DNA of 64,000 bases, from contig JALGPY010000010.1 in NCBI GenBank assembly GCA_023055425.1, forward strand, positions 16,961,363 to 17,025,362, read 5' to 3'. Source of the stretch: Linanthus parryae (Eukaryota > Streptophyta > Magnoliopsida > Ericales > Polemoniaceae). The number at the start of each line of letters is the position of its first letter. The first letter of the stretch is position 1. Under the pieces are notes generated by a model that saw only the letters and a program-made list of their open reading frames with translations, made no database searches and was not told the DNA's origin. The position numbers and the translations under genes are program-made. Below, one piece after another: positions 12,601 to 22,318 of the stretch.

Positions 12601-13358
12601 TCGCAAACGCCTATGGCCAACGCAGCAACCTTTGCTCCATTCCCAACGCGCAGATCTACCTCCCCTTTAGTCAATCTTTTACTTCTCTTTAGATCCTGCA
12701 TATTTCGACAAATATGAGATCCACATCCAGTATCTAATACCCATGATGTAGAGACAGTTAAATTGACATCTACAACAAAAATACCTGGTGGTGGTGGAAT
12801 CACTATTCCAAGCCTCTTGTCCTCCAGATATTTTGGGCAGTTCCTCCTCCAGTGTCCAGGTTGACTACAGTAGTGACATTCACCCTTAGTCACGACCTTG
12901 GCAATGGCACCAACAGGCTTAAGGACTTGTTCCTTGGACTTAGCAACTGACTTGCCTTTGCCCTTGGAGGAAGATGCAAACCTTTTGCCCTTTCCTTTAT
13001 GCACCATCATAATGGCCTTGCCCTTACCCTTGTTGATGCTCTGTTCAGCTGTCCTCAACATGTTGAGCAAATCTGGCAGTGGTTTAACGATCTCGTTCAT
13101 GTTATAGTTCATAATGAACTGTCCATAACTCTCAGGCAACGATTGCAACACGAGATCGGTTGCCAACTCTTGGCCGACCGGGAACCCAAGCCGGGCGAGA
13201 TTCTCCAAGTACCCGATCATTCGGAGTACATGGGGTCCCACTGGGTTCCCTTCTGCTAGATGACATTTGAACAGTGCCTTTGAGACCTCATACCTCTCTA
13301 CCCTCGCCTGCTCTTGGAAGAGCTGCTTTAGATGTTCGATCATATCGACAGCATTCAT
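9687..13358 (-). CDS. A2 Copia Gag-Pol polyprotein, open part (1223 codons)
   Basis: Uninterrupted frame for the second part of Gag and all of Pol. Domains: Gag core (residues 1-100), basic linker, zinc knuckle C161-C164-H169-C174, protease with D209-T-G, pre-integrase LWHCRLGH (342-349), integrase with D405, D468 and E504 (exactly 35 residues between D468 and E504), RT with YVDD at 895-898, and RNase H (TTEAEY near 1107-1112). Integrase before RT is the Copia order. The product acts in virus-like particles and in integration. The first Met is not the true start: the frame continues upstream through one TAG into the Gag N-terminus (13637-13374). The sequence looks competent otherwise. The lineage within Copia was not assigned. 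Confidence 0.95.
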   Translation of the reverse strand: MNAVDMIEHLKQLFQEQARVERYEVSKALFKCHLAEGNPVGPHVLRMIGYLENLARLGFPVGQELATDLVLQSLPESYGQFIMNYNMNEIVKPLPDLLNMLRTAEQSINKGKGKAIMMVHKGKGKRFASSSKGKGKSVAKSKEQVLKPVGAIAKVVTKGECHYCSQPGHWRRNCPKYLEDKRLGIVIPPPPGIFVVDVNLTVSTSWVLDTGCGSHICRNMQDLKRSKRLTKGEVDLRVGNGAKVAALAIGVCELSLPSGLVFELNNCYFVPAMSRNIISISCLDKEGFIISIKNNCCSFYLNNIHYFSAQLFNGLYVLDLSNPVYNINTKRIKINDLNPAYLWHCRLGHINEKRVSRLHKDGLLDSFDFESYETCEACLLGKMTKSPFNKKGERTSEQLTLIHTDVCGPFATPARGGYVYFITFTDDYSRYGFVYLMRAKSESFEVFKEFKNEVEKQLGKSIKALRSDRGGEYLSQEFDNYLRECGIVSQLTPPGTPQWNGVSERRNRTLLDMVRSMMCQTDLPLSFWGYALLSAAFTINRVPSKSVMKTPYEMWSGRRPTLSFMRIWGCDVYVKRLQSDKLGPKSDKCKFVGYPKETKGYYFYNPTENKVFVARTGVFLEREFVSKEASGRNVELEEVQEPQITEPIMEHEQESQVVVEPPVQVTQELRRSSRVRQEPERYGLLVTDSGDTMLIDDEPTTYEEAMNGPDSQKWLEAMRSEMESMYTNKVWTLVEPPDGARPTGCKWVFKKKIDMDGNVITYKGRLVAKGFRQIHGIDYDETFSPVAMTKSIRILLAIAAYYDYEIWQMDVKTAFLYGNLLEDVYMIQPEGFEDPKQANKVCKLQRSICGLKQASRSWNRRFDEVVKEFGFIRNEDESCVYKKVSGSSVAFLVLYVDDILLIGNDIPMLQSVKDWLGKCFSMKDLGEAAYILGIKIYRDRSKRLLGLSQSTYIDKVLKRFNMQESKKGFLPMSHGITLSKSGCPSNEIDNERMSRIPYASAIGSIMYAMLCTRPDVSYALSMTSRYQSNPGESHWIAVKNILEYLRRTKDAFLMFGGEEELRVRGYTDASFQTDRDDFRSQSGYVFCLNGAAVRWKSSKQETVADSTTEAEYIAANGAAKEAVWIRKFVSELGVVPSIADPVELFCDNTGAIAQSKEPRSHQKSKHVLRKFHLIRDIIDRGDVRICKIPTDDNLSDPLTKPLTQWKHEGHTRSMGIRDAPDWL

Positions 13359-13373
13359 GTTCTCATGTTGCTT

Positions 13374-13637
13374 CTAAAGCTCAGAGGTCATGGTGCAAAG
13401 CATTAGGCAGGCCGCATCATTAGCGTCATCAACACGCTTTTGATACGCCTTTAAGGCAGCAGGTGTCTGATTCTCTGGACCTTCAGGAACTTGCTCCTCT
13501 ATTGCGTACAGCTTCTTTTCTTGCTTGAGAACAATTCTCAAGTTTCTGTACCAATCGAGAAAGTTGGTTCCTGAGAGCTTGTCCTTCTCAAGGACAGATC
13601 GTAGGGAATGTTGTGAACTCGATGAGTTGTTTGCCAT
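13374..13637 (-). pseudogene. A2 Gag N-terminal part, ended by in-frame TAG
   Basis: 87 codons from the conserved MANNSS start to a TAG at 13376-13374, in the same frame as the long ORF that resumes 15 bases later (13358). The sequence is typical of the N-terminal Copia Gag region (LSGTNFLDWYRNLRIVLKQ). A1 has CAG at this codon and A3 has CAT, so TAG replaces an ordinary codon. A5 carries the same TAG. It may be a mutation in the source copy or a read-through site. Confidence 0.85.
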
Positions 13638-15310
13638 TTGGAATTCTACAAAAAGGAAAATACGCAAGTTTTAGTATTTGTGAATTTTTGACTATATTTA
13701 ATAATGGCTAGTTTATTAAATATAGCTCCCACTATTTTACTACGGATTAATAACCCTCAAGATATTAATGCGGAAAATATCCTTATATTTTCTAGTGGGC
13801 CAAGATCCATCTTTTTCATCTCTTTATGAGCTTGCTTTGGCAAGTCACCCATAATTTGACTACTTCTTAGGTAGGAACAATTCCAATTGCATCCCATATG
13901 CAACTCTTGGTTCAATCGGGCAAATAACTACTTATTTATCCATCCATATGGATAATCCCAATTGATTGCCTCTAGGTTTCTTAATCAAATTAATAGCCTA
14001 GTTGTGCTCAACCTCTTATCTAAACAATTGCACATTGTTACGTGCCATCGCATTCCATCATTATGAACCAAGTCGCCATGCTTTGGCACGCACGAACTTG
14101 ATAAATAATGATGATAATGAGTGTTTAAATAACGAGAAGGCAAGAACACAATATTTTAAAATTTTGAGGGATTTTTACAATTTTTAATTATTTTGTTGAT
14201 CAATATCAACTAATCTATCTATTTGAGTTTGGGCACAACTCCAAATAATAGATCCGGGTTGTCTAATTATCTTATTATCCTAATTGCATGCATCATCCAT
14301 ACACCAACCACACAAATAATAAGACAATAAATAAACAACCACAAAACAGAAATTAAACGTGATGTGGATATGGCCTTTTCTAGACTAAGATAATTCCAAG
14401 CCAATGGAATTATCTATGAACCCTAAACAAACACATCTCCATGCGTCTTGATCTTTTGGTCCATCCTTCATAGTCATGTGGTGTACTCCATGCTCCATGC
14501 TCCATCTTTTGTGGCTCCTTTTGGTTTTGGGCTTCTTTTCTCCAATCTTGGCTAACAATCTACTTTATCTAGCACTAGCTAATATCTATACTAAATAAAA
14601 TAAATCTCACAAGTTGAGAAAAAAAATGGCACGCAGGCCATAAAACCCTAATTAATTATTACAATTAATTGATCAGCTCGCAGGCCGTAAAACCAAACCA
14701 CAAAATTAAACATCCACATCAAACCACATCCTAGGGCCATATCCAATCACCATGCGATTTGCACATAAACAGTTAAAATCCAATTTTAACGCGCTTGGTC
14801 AATTTTAATTGATTTTAGGATTTCTAGGGTTAAAACGGTCCATGGGCCCAACAATCAAATTGCTCGGGCCCAAATAAGTGAACCATAAAGCCCTAGGGCC
14901 GGCCCGGCCCAAAACCCGCAAGCTAGGCCCGCGGGTTAGGGCCGCCCGGCCCCTTTAGGGCTCCAAGCTTGGGCGGCAAGCAAGGGGGCGGTCCCCTAGG
15001 GGGCCGAACCTCCTTGTGGAGGTTGTTTCCAAAACAACCTCCTTGCTTGGAGCCCAAGTTTGGTTGTTTCCTTGTTGTGGGAGAACTCCTTCTTCCCCAA
15101 GGATGCCCAAACCCTAGATCTAAGATCCTAAAATTTCTCAAACTCACCAATTCATGCATCCAATGCAATAATTGGGTCTTGTTATGATTAATTCTTTGAC
15201 AAATTGCATCCAATGCTTGATTTGTCTTGTTTTACGCGATAAACAACAAATTAAGGTGTAAAACAACAAGAATGTAACACATAAACTACGTTTATGCTCT
15301 ATGACCTGTG
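13638..15310 (-). other. A2 untranslated leader between primer site and gag
   Basis: A 1.67-kb leader without conserved coding frames. It contains a strong hairpin at 15018-15042 and further inverted GC-rich repeats at about 14990-15015. Leaders of this family are all long and similar, as expected for RNA packaging and dimerisation signals. Confidence 0.7.
15018..15042 (-). repeat. A2 leader hairpin (11-nt arms)
   Basis: Perfect inverted repeat with 11-base arms (sense GGAGGTTGTTT and AAACAACCTCC) around a 3-base loop. It has counterparts at 18458-18482 (A1), 20056-20080 (A3) and 61094-61118 (A5), where arm bases change in pairs. Confidence 0.75.
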
Positions 15311-15322
15311 GCTCTGATACCA
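15311..15322 (-). other. A2 primer binding site (tRNA-iMet)
   Basis: TGGTATCAGAGC on the minus strand, one base inside the 5' LTR. It is complementary to the 3' end of initiator methionine tRNA, the usual primer of plant Copia elements. Confidence 0.92.
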
Positions 15323-15323
15323 C

Positions 15324-16753
15324 TGTAGGGTTTTGATTCATGGATCGCGCAAACGGAAGCATAATCAAACAAACAACCATGCAAAACCCTCCAAGGATCA
15401 CAAGTCTAGATGCATAACGATAGTGAAGGTAAGAAATCATAAACACACCTTTGGGTTCTCCTTGATGACTTCAAACGCGAATAGTGTCACGTTCTCTATA
15501 GTTGATCCACGCCTAGAGTTGTTCCTAGATCTCCAATCTCCTTGGTGCTAGCCCGGAATGAAAGGAGGGTGAAGGAATCACGCAAAACGAAGCACCAAAA
15601 GGGGTTCGGCCCTTTGTGGCGTCGGGGACAAGGGGCGGCGGCAAAGGGACGGCGTCCCTCTTTGTGGCTTGCTCTCTCTCTCCTTTGTTCTCTCCTACTC
15701 TTGTTATGATCTCTCTAGAGCATAAAAAGTGTAGGGAAGGAAGGAGGAGGGTCCTTTATATAGTCCAACAACTCCTTGTCAACTACCTAAAGGACTTATT
15801 CTAGTCCTACTAGAATTCAATTTAGTCCCTTCCTTGCAAATTAGTCCCTACTAAGTTTGCAAGGGTTTGCAAAGTGATCCTTCTAATTAATTAATCCAAT
15901 TAATTAATTCCACAATCTAGTACAACTCTATATAGCGTGTGACCCCATAGGTTCTATCTAGTTGGTAGCAACTCTTTGCTAATATGGAGCGGTTTCTAGC
16001 AAAACACCCATTCTAGCCAACTAATAGAATAGTCATCTAGACAACCTTGTACAAGTAATTGTCTCATCCCTTTGCCTCCATATCCGGATTGGACACGAGA
16101 CATACAAGTCACACTCGTATATCCAATCCCTAGTTTCTCGATCCATGGAATAGCCTTATTCGTGCAAATAACATCAATATCCCATATATTGATTTATTTG
16201 AGTCTGGCCAGACATTCTATAAGCACTATCCTTCGAGTGGCCTTGGATATTTGCTCCCGTTATGTGGGAGGGGCAAATCCTCTCTACGTCCACTACGATT
16301 TCTAAGCTTGCTTCTCATTGTATCCAGTACACGCCTTTATAACTACCCAGTTACGGTGTAGCGTTTAACGCTACCAAGATCACAATGATCCACAACTAGA
16401 ATATCTAGTGACTTCAAGTCTAAGGATGACAATACCATTGTACCCGAGAAGCACTTGTGACTCAACATAACGTGTATGTAGCCTTCTCGGTAATGGGTCA
16501 ATCCAGTGCAACATTCCGTAATGCACACCTATGTGTTGGATCCCGATATCTCCATATCAATCCAACCCCATACTAGTCTATAGATGATTGTCCCATTTAA
16601 TCATTATACTCGACTAGGGATATTTAAGATAAACAACACGATTGTAAATCTAAGGACTTCATTATATTAAATATCCAATAAATAATAAATGAATTTCTAG
16701 CCAATTACAAATTCATACTAAACTAGATTGCCTCTAGGGCATCTATTCCAACA
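15324..16753 (-). repeat. A2 5' LTR
   Basis: A 1430-bp LTR. It differs from the 3' LTR by a 14-bp insertion near 15640 (a short direct duplication ending in acggcg) and three base changes. TATA box at 15755-15762. Confidence 0.95.
15755..15762 (-). promoter_or_regulatory. TATA box in A2 5' LTR (element promoter)
   Basis: TATATAAAGG on the minus strand. As part of the 5' LTR it is the likely promoter of A2 genomic RNA. Confidence 0.65.
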
Positions 16754-16758
16754 CCTTA
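16754..16758. repeat. Target-site duplication of A2, right copy (cctta)
   Basis: Second copy of the five-base duplication; A1 gag sequence resumes here. Confidence 0.92.
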
Positions 16759-17369
16759 CCCTTGTTGATGCTTTGTACAGCTTTCCTCAACATGTTGAGT
16801 AAATCAAGCAGATGTTTCACGATCTCATTCATGTTATAGTTCATGATGAACTGTCCATAACTTCCAGGAAACGATTACAAGATGAGATCGGTGGCCAACT
16901 CTTGACCCACCGGAAACCCTAGGCGGCCTAGGCTCTCAAGATAGCCTATCATGCGCAACACTTGCGGCCCCACGGAATTTCCTTCTGACAAATGACATTT
17001 GAACAATGCCTTGGAAACTTCACACCTCTCAACCCTTGCCTTATCTTGGAAGAGCTGCTTCAAGTGTGCGATCATATCGACTGCATTCATGTTCTAATGT
17101 TTCTTCTGAAGCTCAGAGGTCATGGTGCAAAGCATTAGGCAGGCCGCAACATTAGCGTCATCAACACGCTTCTGATACACCTTTAGGGCTGCAGGAGTGT
17201 TGTTTTCTGGACCATCAGGAACTTGCTCCTCTAGAGCGTACAGTTTCTTTTCTTGCTTGAGAACGATTCTCAAGTTTCTGTACCAGTCTAGAAAATTGTT
17301 CCCGGATAGCTTTTCCTTCTCAAGGACAGAGCGTAGGGAGTGAGATGAGTTTGATGAGTTGTTTGCCAT
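16754..17369 (-). pseudogene. A1 gag remnant (N-terminal half)
   Basis: Gag of A1 upstream of the A2 insertion, starting with ATG at 17369 (MANNSSNSSHS). The first frame ends in TAG at about 17094, where a Glu codon is expected (H-stop-NMNAVD). The next piece (17090-16875) ends at another stop. The A2-type stop codon is CAG (Gln) here, so A1 and A2 are broken at different codons. Confidence 0.88.
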
Positions 17370-18750
17370 TGGAGTTCTACAAAAGAAAAATACGCAAGTT
17401 TTAGTAGTTTGTGAAGAATTAAGTTTATTTAATAATGGCTAGATTATTAAACACAGCTCCCACTATTTTTCAACTGATTAATAACCTTCAAGATATTAAT
17501 GCGGAAAATATCATCGTATTTTCTAGTGGGTGCCAAGATTCCTATTTCACTTCTTTTGAGCTTGCTTTGGCAAGTCACCCAAAATTAGCTATTTAGGTAG
17601 GAACAATTCCAATTGCATCATATGCAACTCTTGGTTCAATTGGGGAAATAAATCCTTATTTATCTATCCCATAGATAATCCCAATTGATTGCCACTAGGT
17701 ATTTAATCCTTATTAAAATTACCTAGTTACGTCCAACCTCTTACTCCAATAATTGCACACTATGTGTGCCATCGCACCACATGATGATGAATCAAGTCGC
17801 CCTGCTTTGGCACGCACGAACATGATCAATCGATCTTGTGATGAGTGTTTAAGTAACGAGAAGGCGAAACGTAATATTTTGTTTTGAGGGATTTTTCTTT
17901 CAATTTTAAATTTTTTTGTTGATCTATGTGAACTGGTCTACTTATTTGTGTTTGGGCACAACTCCAAAGAAAAGATCCAACTTGTTAATTGTCTTATTTT
18001 ATCTAGCGCTAGCTAATATCTATACTGAATAAAATAAATCTCACAAGTTGAGAAAAAATATACCGGCTCTCAGACCGTAAAACTTAATTAATTATTACAC
18101 CAAATTGATTAGCTCGCAGGCCGTAAACAAAACACAAAATTAACATCCACAACAAATCACATCTAATGCCATATCCAATCACCATGAAAATTTCACATAA
18201 ACAGTTAAAACCAATTTTTAACGCGCTCAGTCAATTTTAGTTGTTTTTAGGATTAACTATGGTCAAAACGGTGCAAGAGGACCAACCATACACTTGGCTA
18301 AACCCCTAAAGGACCGCCCACGGCCTTGGGCCAGCCAACCCTTAGCCCACACGGCTAGGCCGTGCGCAAGGGCTGCCCCGGTCCCGTGGCCGAGCCTTAC
18401 TTGGGCGGCAAGGAAGGAGGGGCGGTTCCCCGGGGGGGGGGGGAGGCGAACCTCCTTAGGAGTTGTTTCCAAAATAACTCCTTGCCTTGTTGCCCAAGTT
18501 TGGTTGTTTCCTTATTAGCAAAAACTTCTTTTTCCAATATGATGCCCAAGAATCCTAGATCTAAGATCCTAAAATTTCTCAAATTCACTAATTCATGCAT
18601 CCAATGCAAGAATTAGATCTTGTTTGGTTGAATCGTATTCAATATGCATCTAGTATGCTTAATTTGTTGTTTTAACGCAATAATAAACAATTAAAGGTGA
18701 TAACCAACAAAAACGTAACACATAAACCACGTTATGCTCTACGACCTGTG
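17370..18750 (-). other. A1 untranslated leader
   Basis: Leader of A1, about 1.4 kb and homologous to the A2 leader, with the family hairpin at 18458-18482 and a run of 12 G at 18432-18443. No coding frame supported. Confidence 0.7.
18458..18482 (-). repeat. A1 leader hairpin (one mismatch)
   Basis: Counterpart of the A2 hairpin, with arms AGGAGTTATTT and AAACAACTCCT on the sense strand. One A-C mismatch in the arms fits a decayed copy. Confidence 0.6.
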
Positions 18751-18762
18751 ACTCTGATACCA
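18751..18762 (-). other. A1 primer binding site
   Basis: TGGTATCAGAGT on the minus strand, next to the 5' LTR; 11 of 12 bases match the tRNA-iMet site. Confidence 0.85.
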
Positions 18763-18763
18763 C

Positions 18764-19114
18764 TGTTGGGTTTAGATCATGGATACGCAGCGGAATAACA
18801 ATATAATTATCCTATCAAGACCCACCAAGGATCACACGAAGAGAAATCATGACGATGGTAAGAGAATAGTGTTATGTACCTTTGAGGTATCCTTGATGAC
18901 TTACAACGACAAAATTATCACGTCTCGACGGTTGGTCCACACCTAGAGGTGAGATCTAGATCTTCCAAACGCCTTGTTCTAGTTAGGAAGAATGGAAGAG
19001 GACGAAGAAATCTCACACTGGAGCACCAAAGAGAGGGGCGGCCCTCTCTTGTGGCCGACGGGGTGGGCGGACGGCAAGGGGGGCTTCGGCCTCCTTGTTT
19101 GTCTTTCTCTCTCT
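18764..19114 (-). repeat. A1 5' LTR, first piece
   Basis: U5-proximal piece of the A1 5' LTR (TGTTGGGTTTAGATC on the + strand), ending where A3 begins. It matches 3512-3862 in the 3' LTR. Confidence 0.9.
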
Positions 19115-19996
19115 TGTTGGAATAGATGCCCTAGAGGTAATCTAGTTTAGTATGAATTTATTTTGGCTAGAACATTCATTGTATTATTTATTGGATATTT
19201 AATATAATGAATTCCTTAGATTTACAAATGTGTTGTTTATCTTAAATATCCCTAGTCCAGTATAATGATTAATAGGACAATCATCTATAGACGAGTATGG
19301 GGTTGGATTGATATGGAGATATCATGATCCAACACATGGGTGTGCATTAAGGGTAATCGCACCGGATTGACCCATCTCGGAGATGGCTACATACACGTTA
19401 TGTTAAGTCACAAGTGCTTCTCGTGGTGCAATGGTATTGTCATCCTTAGAATTGAATTCGCTAGATATTCTAGTTGTGTATTATTGTGATTTTTGTAGCG
19501 TCAAACGCTACAGCGTAACTGGGTAGTCATAAAGGCGTGTACCGGATACAATAAGAAGCAAGCTTAGAGATCGTAGTTGACGTAGATATAATTTGTCCCT
19601 CCCACATAACGGGAGCAAATATCCTAGGCCACTCGAGGGATAGTGCTTATAGAATGTCTGGCCAGACTCAAATAAATCAATATGGGATATTGATGTTATT
19701 TGCACGAATAAGGCTATTCCCATGGATCGATAAATTATGGATTGGATATACGAGTGTGACTTGTATGTCTCGTGTCCAATCCGGATATAGAGACAAAGGG
19801 ATGAGACAAATACTTGTACAAGGTTTGTCGGATGACTATTCTATTATTTGGCTAGAATGGATGTTTTGCTGGAAACCGCTACATATTAGCAAATTGTTGC
19901 TACCAACTAGATAGAACCTATGGGGTCACACGCTATATAGAGTTGAACAAGATTTGGGAATTAATTAATTAGAAGGATCACTTTGCACCTTTCAAA
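19115..19996 (+). repeat. A3 5' LTR, truncated
   Basis: First about 880 bp of the LTR, from TGTTGGAATAG. It breaks off after a block matching the 3' LTR at about 26180-26200 and joins leader sequence, so the end of the LTR (with TATA box) and the primer site are deleted. Confidence 0.85.
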
Positions 19997-21451
19997 AGGA
20001 GGTTCGGCCCCCTAGGGAGTTGTTTTGGAAACAACCAAACTTGGGCACCAAGCAAGGGAGTTGTTTTGGAAACAACTCCCAAAGGAGGTTCGGCCCCCCT
20101 AGGGGGCCGCGCCTCCTTGCTTGCCGCCCAAGCAAGGAAAGGCCAAGGGGTAAGGGCAGCCCTAGCCCGCAGCCTAGCCGCGTGGGCTAGGGGCCGGCCG
20201 GCCCAAGGCCTTTGCGGTCCTCTTTTGGGGTCCGGGCAATTTGATTGTCGGGCCCCATGGACCGTTTAAAACGCTAGAAAATCCTAAAATCAATTAAAAT
20301 TTACCAAGCTCGTTAAAATTAGATTTTAACTGTTTATGTGCAAATTGCATGGTGATTGGATATGGCCTTAGGATGTGGTTTGGTGTGATTGTTTAATTTT
20401 TGTGGTTTGGTTTACGGCCTGCGAGCTGATCAATTAATTGTAATAATTAATTAGGGTTTTATGGCCTGCGAGCCATTTTTTCTCAACTTGTGAGATTTAT
20501 TTTATTTAGTATAGGTTAGCTAGTGCTAGATAGAATAGATTGTTAGCCAAGATTGAAGAAAAGAAGCCCAAAGCCAAAAGGAGCCACAAAAGATGGAGCA
20601 TGGAGCATTCCACATGACTATAAAGGATGGACCAAAAGAAGAAGACGCATGGAGATGTGTTTGCTTTTAGGGTTCATAGATAATTCCATTGGCTTGGATT
20701 TATCTTAGTCTAGAAAAGGCCATATTCACATCACGTTTTATTTTGTTTTGTGGTTGTTTATTTTATTGTCTTATTATTTTGTGGTTGGTGTATCGATGAT
20801 GCATGCATTTAGGATAATAAGATAATTAGACAACCCGGATCTATTATTTGGAGTCGTGCCTAAACTCAAATAGATAGATTAGTTGATATGGATCAACAAA
20901 AACAATCAAAATTGAATTAAAAATCCCTCAAAATTCAAATATTGTGTTTTTGTCTTCTCGTTATTTAAACACTCATCATCATCATGTTTTCCCAAGATCG
21001 TGCGTGCCAAAGCATGGCGACTTGGTTAATAATGATGTGGTGCGATGGCACACCTCGTGTGCAAATTGTTTAAGTAAGAGGTTGGACGCAACTAGGTGTT
21101 TAATAAAGATTAAAAACCTATAGACAATCAATTGGGATTATCCATGCAGATGGATAAATAAGGAGTTATTTGCCCAATTGAACCAAGAGTTGCATAAGGG
21201 ATGCAATTGGAATTGTTCCTACCTAAAGTAGTCAAATTATGGGTAACTTGCCAAAAGCAAGCTCATAAGGAGATGAAACATGGATCTTGGCCCACTAGAA
21301 AATATAAGGATATTTTTCGCATTAATATCTTGAGGGTTATTAATCCGTAGAAAAATAGTGGGAGCTATATTTGATAAACTAGCCATTATTGAATATAGTC
21401 AAAATTCACAAATACTAAAACTTGCGTATTTTCCTTTTTGTAGAATTCCAA
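19997..21451 (+). other. A3 leader, 5' end rearranged
   Basis: Leader sequence homologous to A2 and A5. Its start is duplicated: the aggaggttcggcccccta block and the gagttgttttggaaacaac block each occur twice within 19996-20110. No coding frame supported. Confidence 0.7.
20056..20080 (+). repeat. A3 leader hairpin
   Basis: Perfect inverted repeat with arms GGGAGTTGTTT and AAACAACTCCC, same position and loop as in A2 but with different paired bases in the arms. Confidence 0.7.
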
Positions 21452-22318
21452 ATGGCAACCAACTCATTGAGTTCACAACATTCCCTACGATCTTTCCTTG
21501 ATGAGGAAAAGTTCTCTGGAACCAAATTCCTTGATTGGTACAAAAACTTGAGAATTGTTCTCAAGCAAGAGAAGAAACTGTACGGAATAGAGGAGCAAGT
21601 TCCTGCAGGTCCAGAGAAAAATACCCCTGCTGCCCTAAAGGCGTATCAAAAGCGTGTTGATGATGCTAATGATGCGGCCTGCCTTATGCTATGCACCATG
21701 ACTTCTGAGCTTCATAAGCAACACGGAAACATGAATGCTGTCGATATGATCGAGCATCTGAAGCAGCTCTTCCAAGAGCAGGCAAGGGTTGAGAGGTATG
21801 AGGTCTCTAAGGCATTGTTCAAGTGTCATCTAGCAGAAGGGAACCCGGTGGGACCCCATGTACCCCGTATGATTGGGTACTTGGAGAATCTCGCTTGATT
21901 GGGGTTCCCGGTCGGCCAAGAGTAAGAAAAAGATCTCGTGTTGCAATCGTTTCCCGAGAGTTATGGACAGTTCATCATGAACTATAACATGAACGAAATC
22001 ATTAAACCACTGCCAGATTTACTCAATATGTTGATGACAGCTGAACAAAGCATCAAAAAAGGAAAGGGCAATGCCATTATGATGGTGCAGAAAGGAAAGG
22101 GCAAAAGGTTTGCCTCCTACTCCAAGGGAAAAGGAAAGTCAGTTTCCAAGTCCAAAGAACCTGCCCTTAAGCCTGTTTGTGGCATTGCTAAAGGTGTGAC
22201 TAAAGGTGAGTGTCAGTACTGCAGTCAGCCTGGACACTGGAGGAGGATTTGCCCAAAATATCTGGAGGACAAGAGGCTTGGAATAGTGATTCCACCACCA
22301 CAAGGTATTTTTGTTTTG
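21452..22318 (+). pseudogene. A3 gag remnant
   Basis: Starts at MATNSLSSQHS. It is open through the first 148 codons (His, CAT, at the codon that is TAG in A2), then stops at TGA 21896-21898 and TAA near 21926. It resumes at 21938 through the lysine-rich linker and an intact zinc knuckle (CQYCSQPGHWRRIC) to the end at 22321. Confidence 0.9.

Larger units (their letters stand above)
8257..16753 (-). mobile_element. A2: young, nearly complete family-A Copia retrotransposon
   Basis: An 8497-bp element on the minus strand with two LTRs (8257-9672 and 15324-16753), primer site, polypurine tract and a polyprotein interrupted by a single in-frame TAG. It is bounded by an exact cctta duplication in the gag region of A1. 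The LTRs differ by three substitutions and one 14-bp insertion by my reading, so it is the most recent insertion in the window. Confidence 0.96.
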
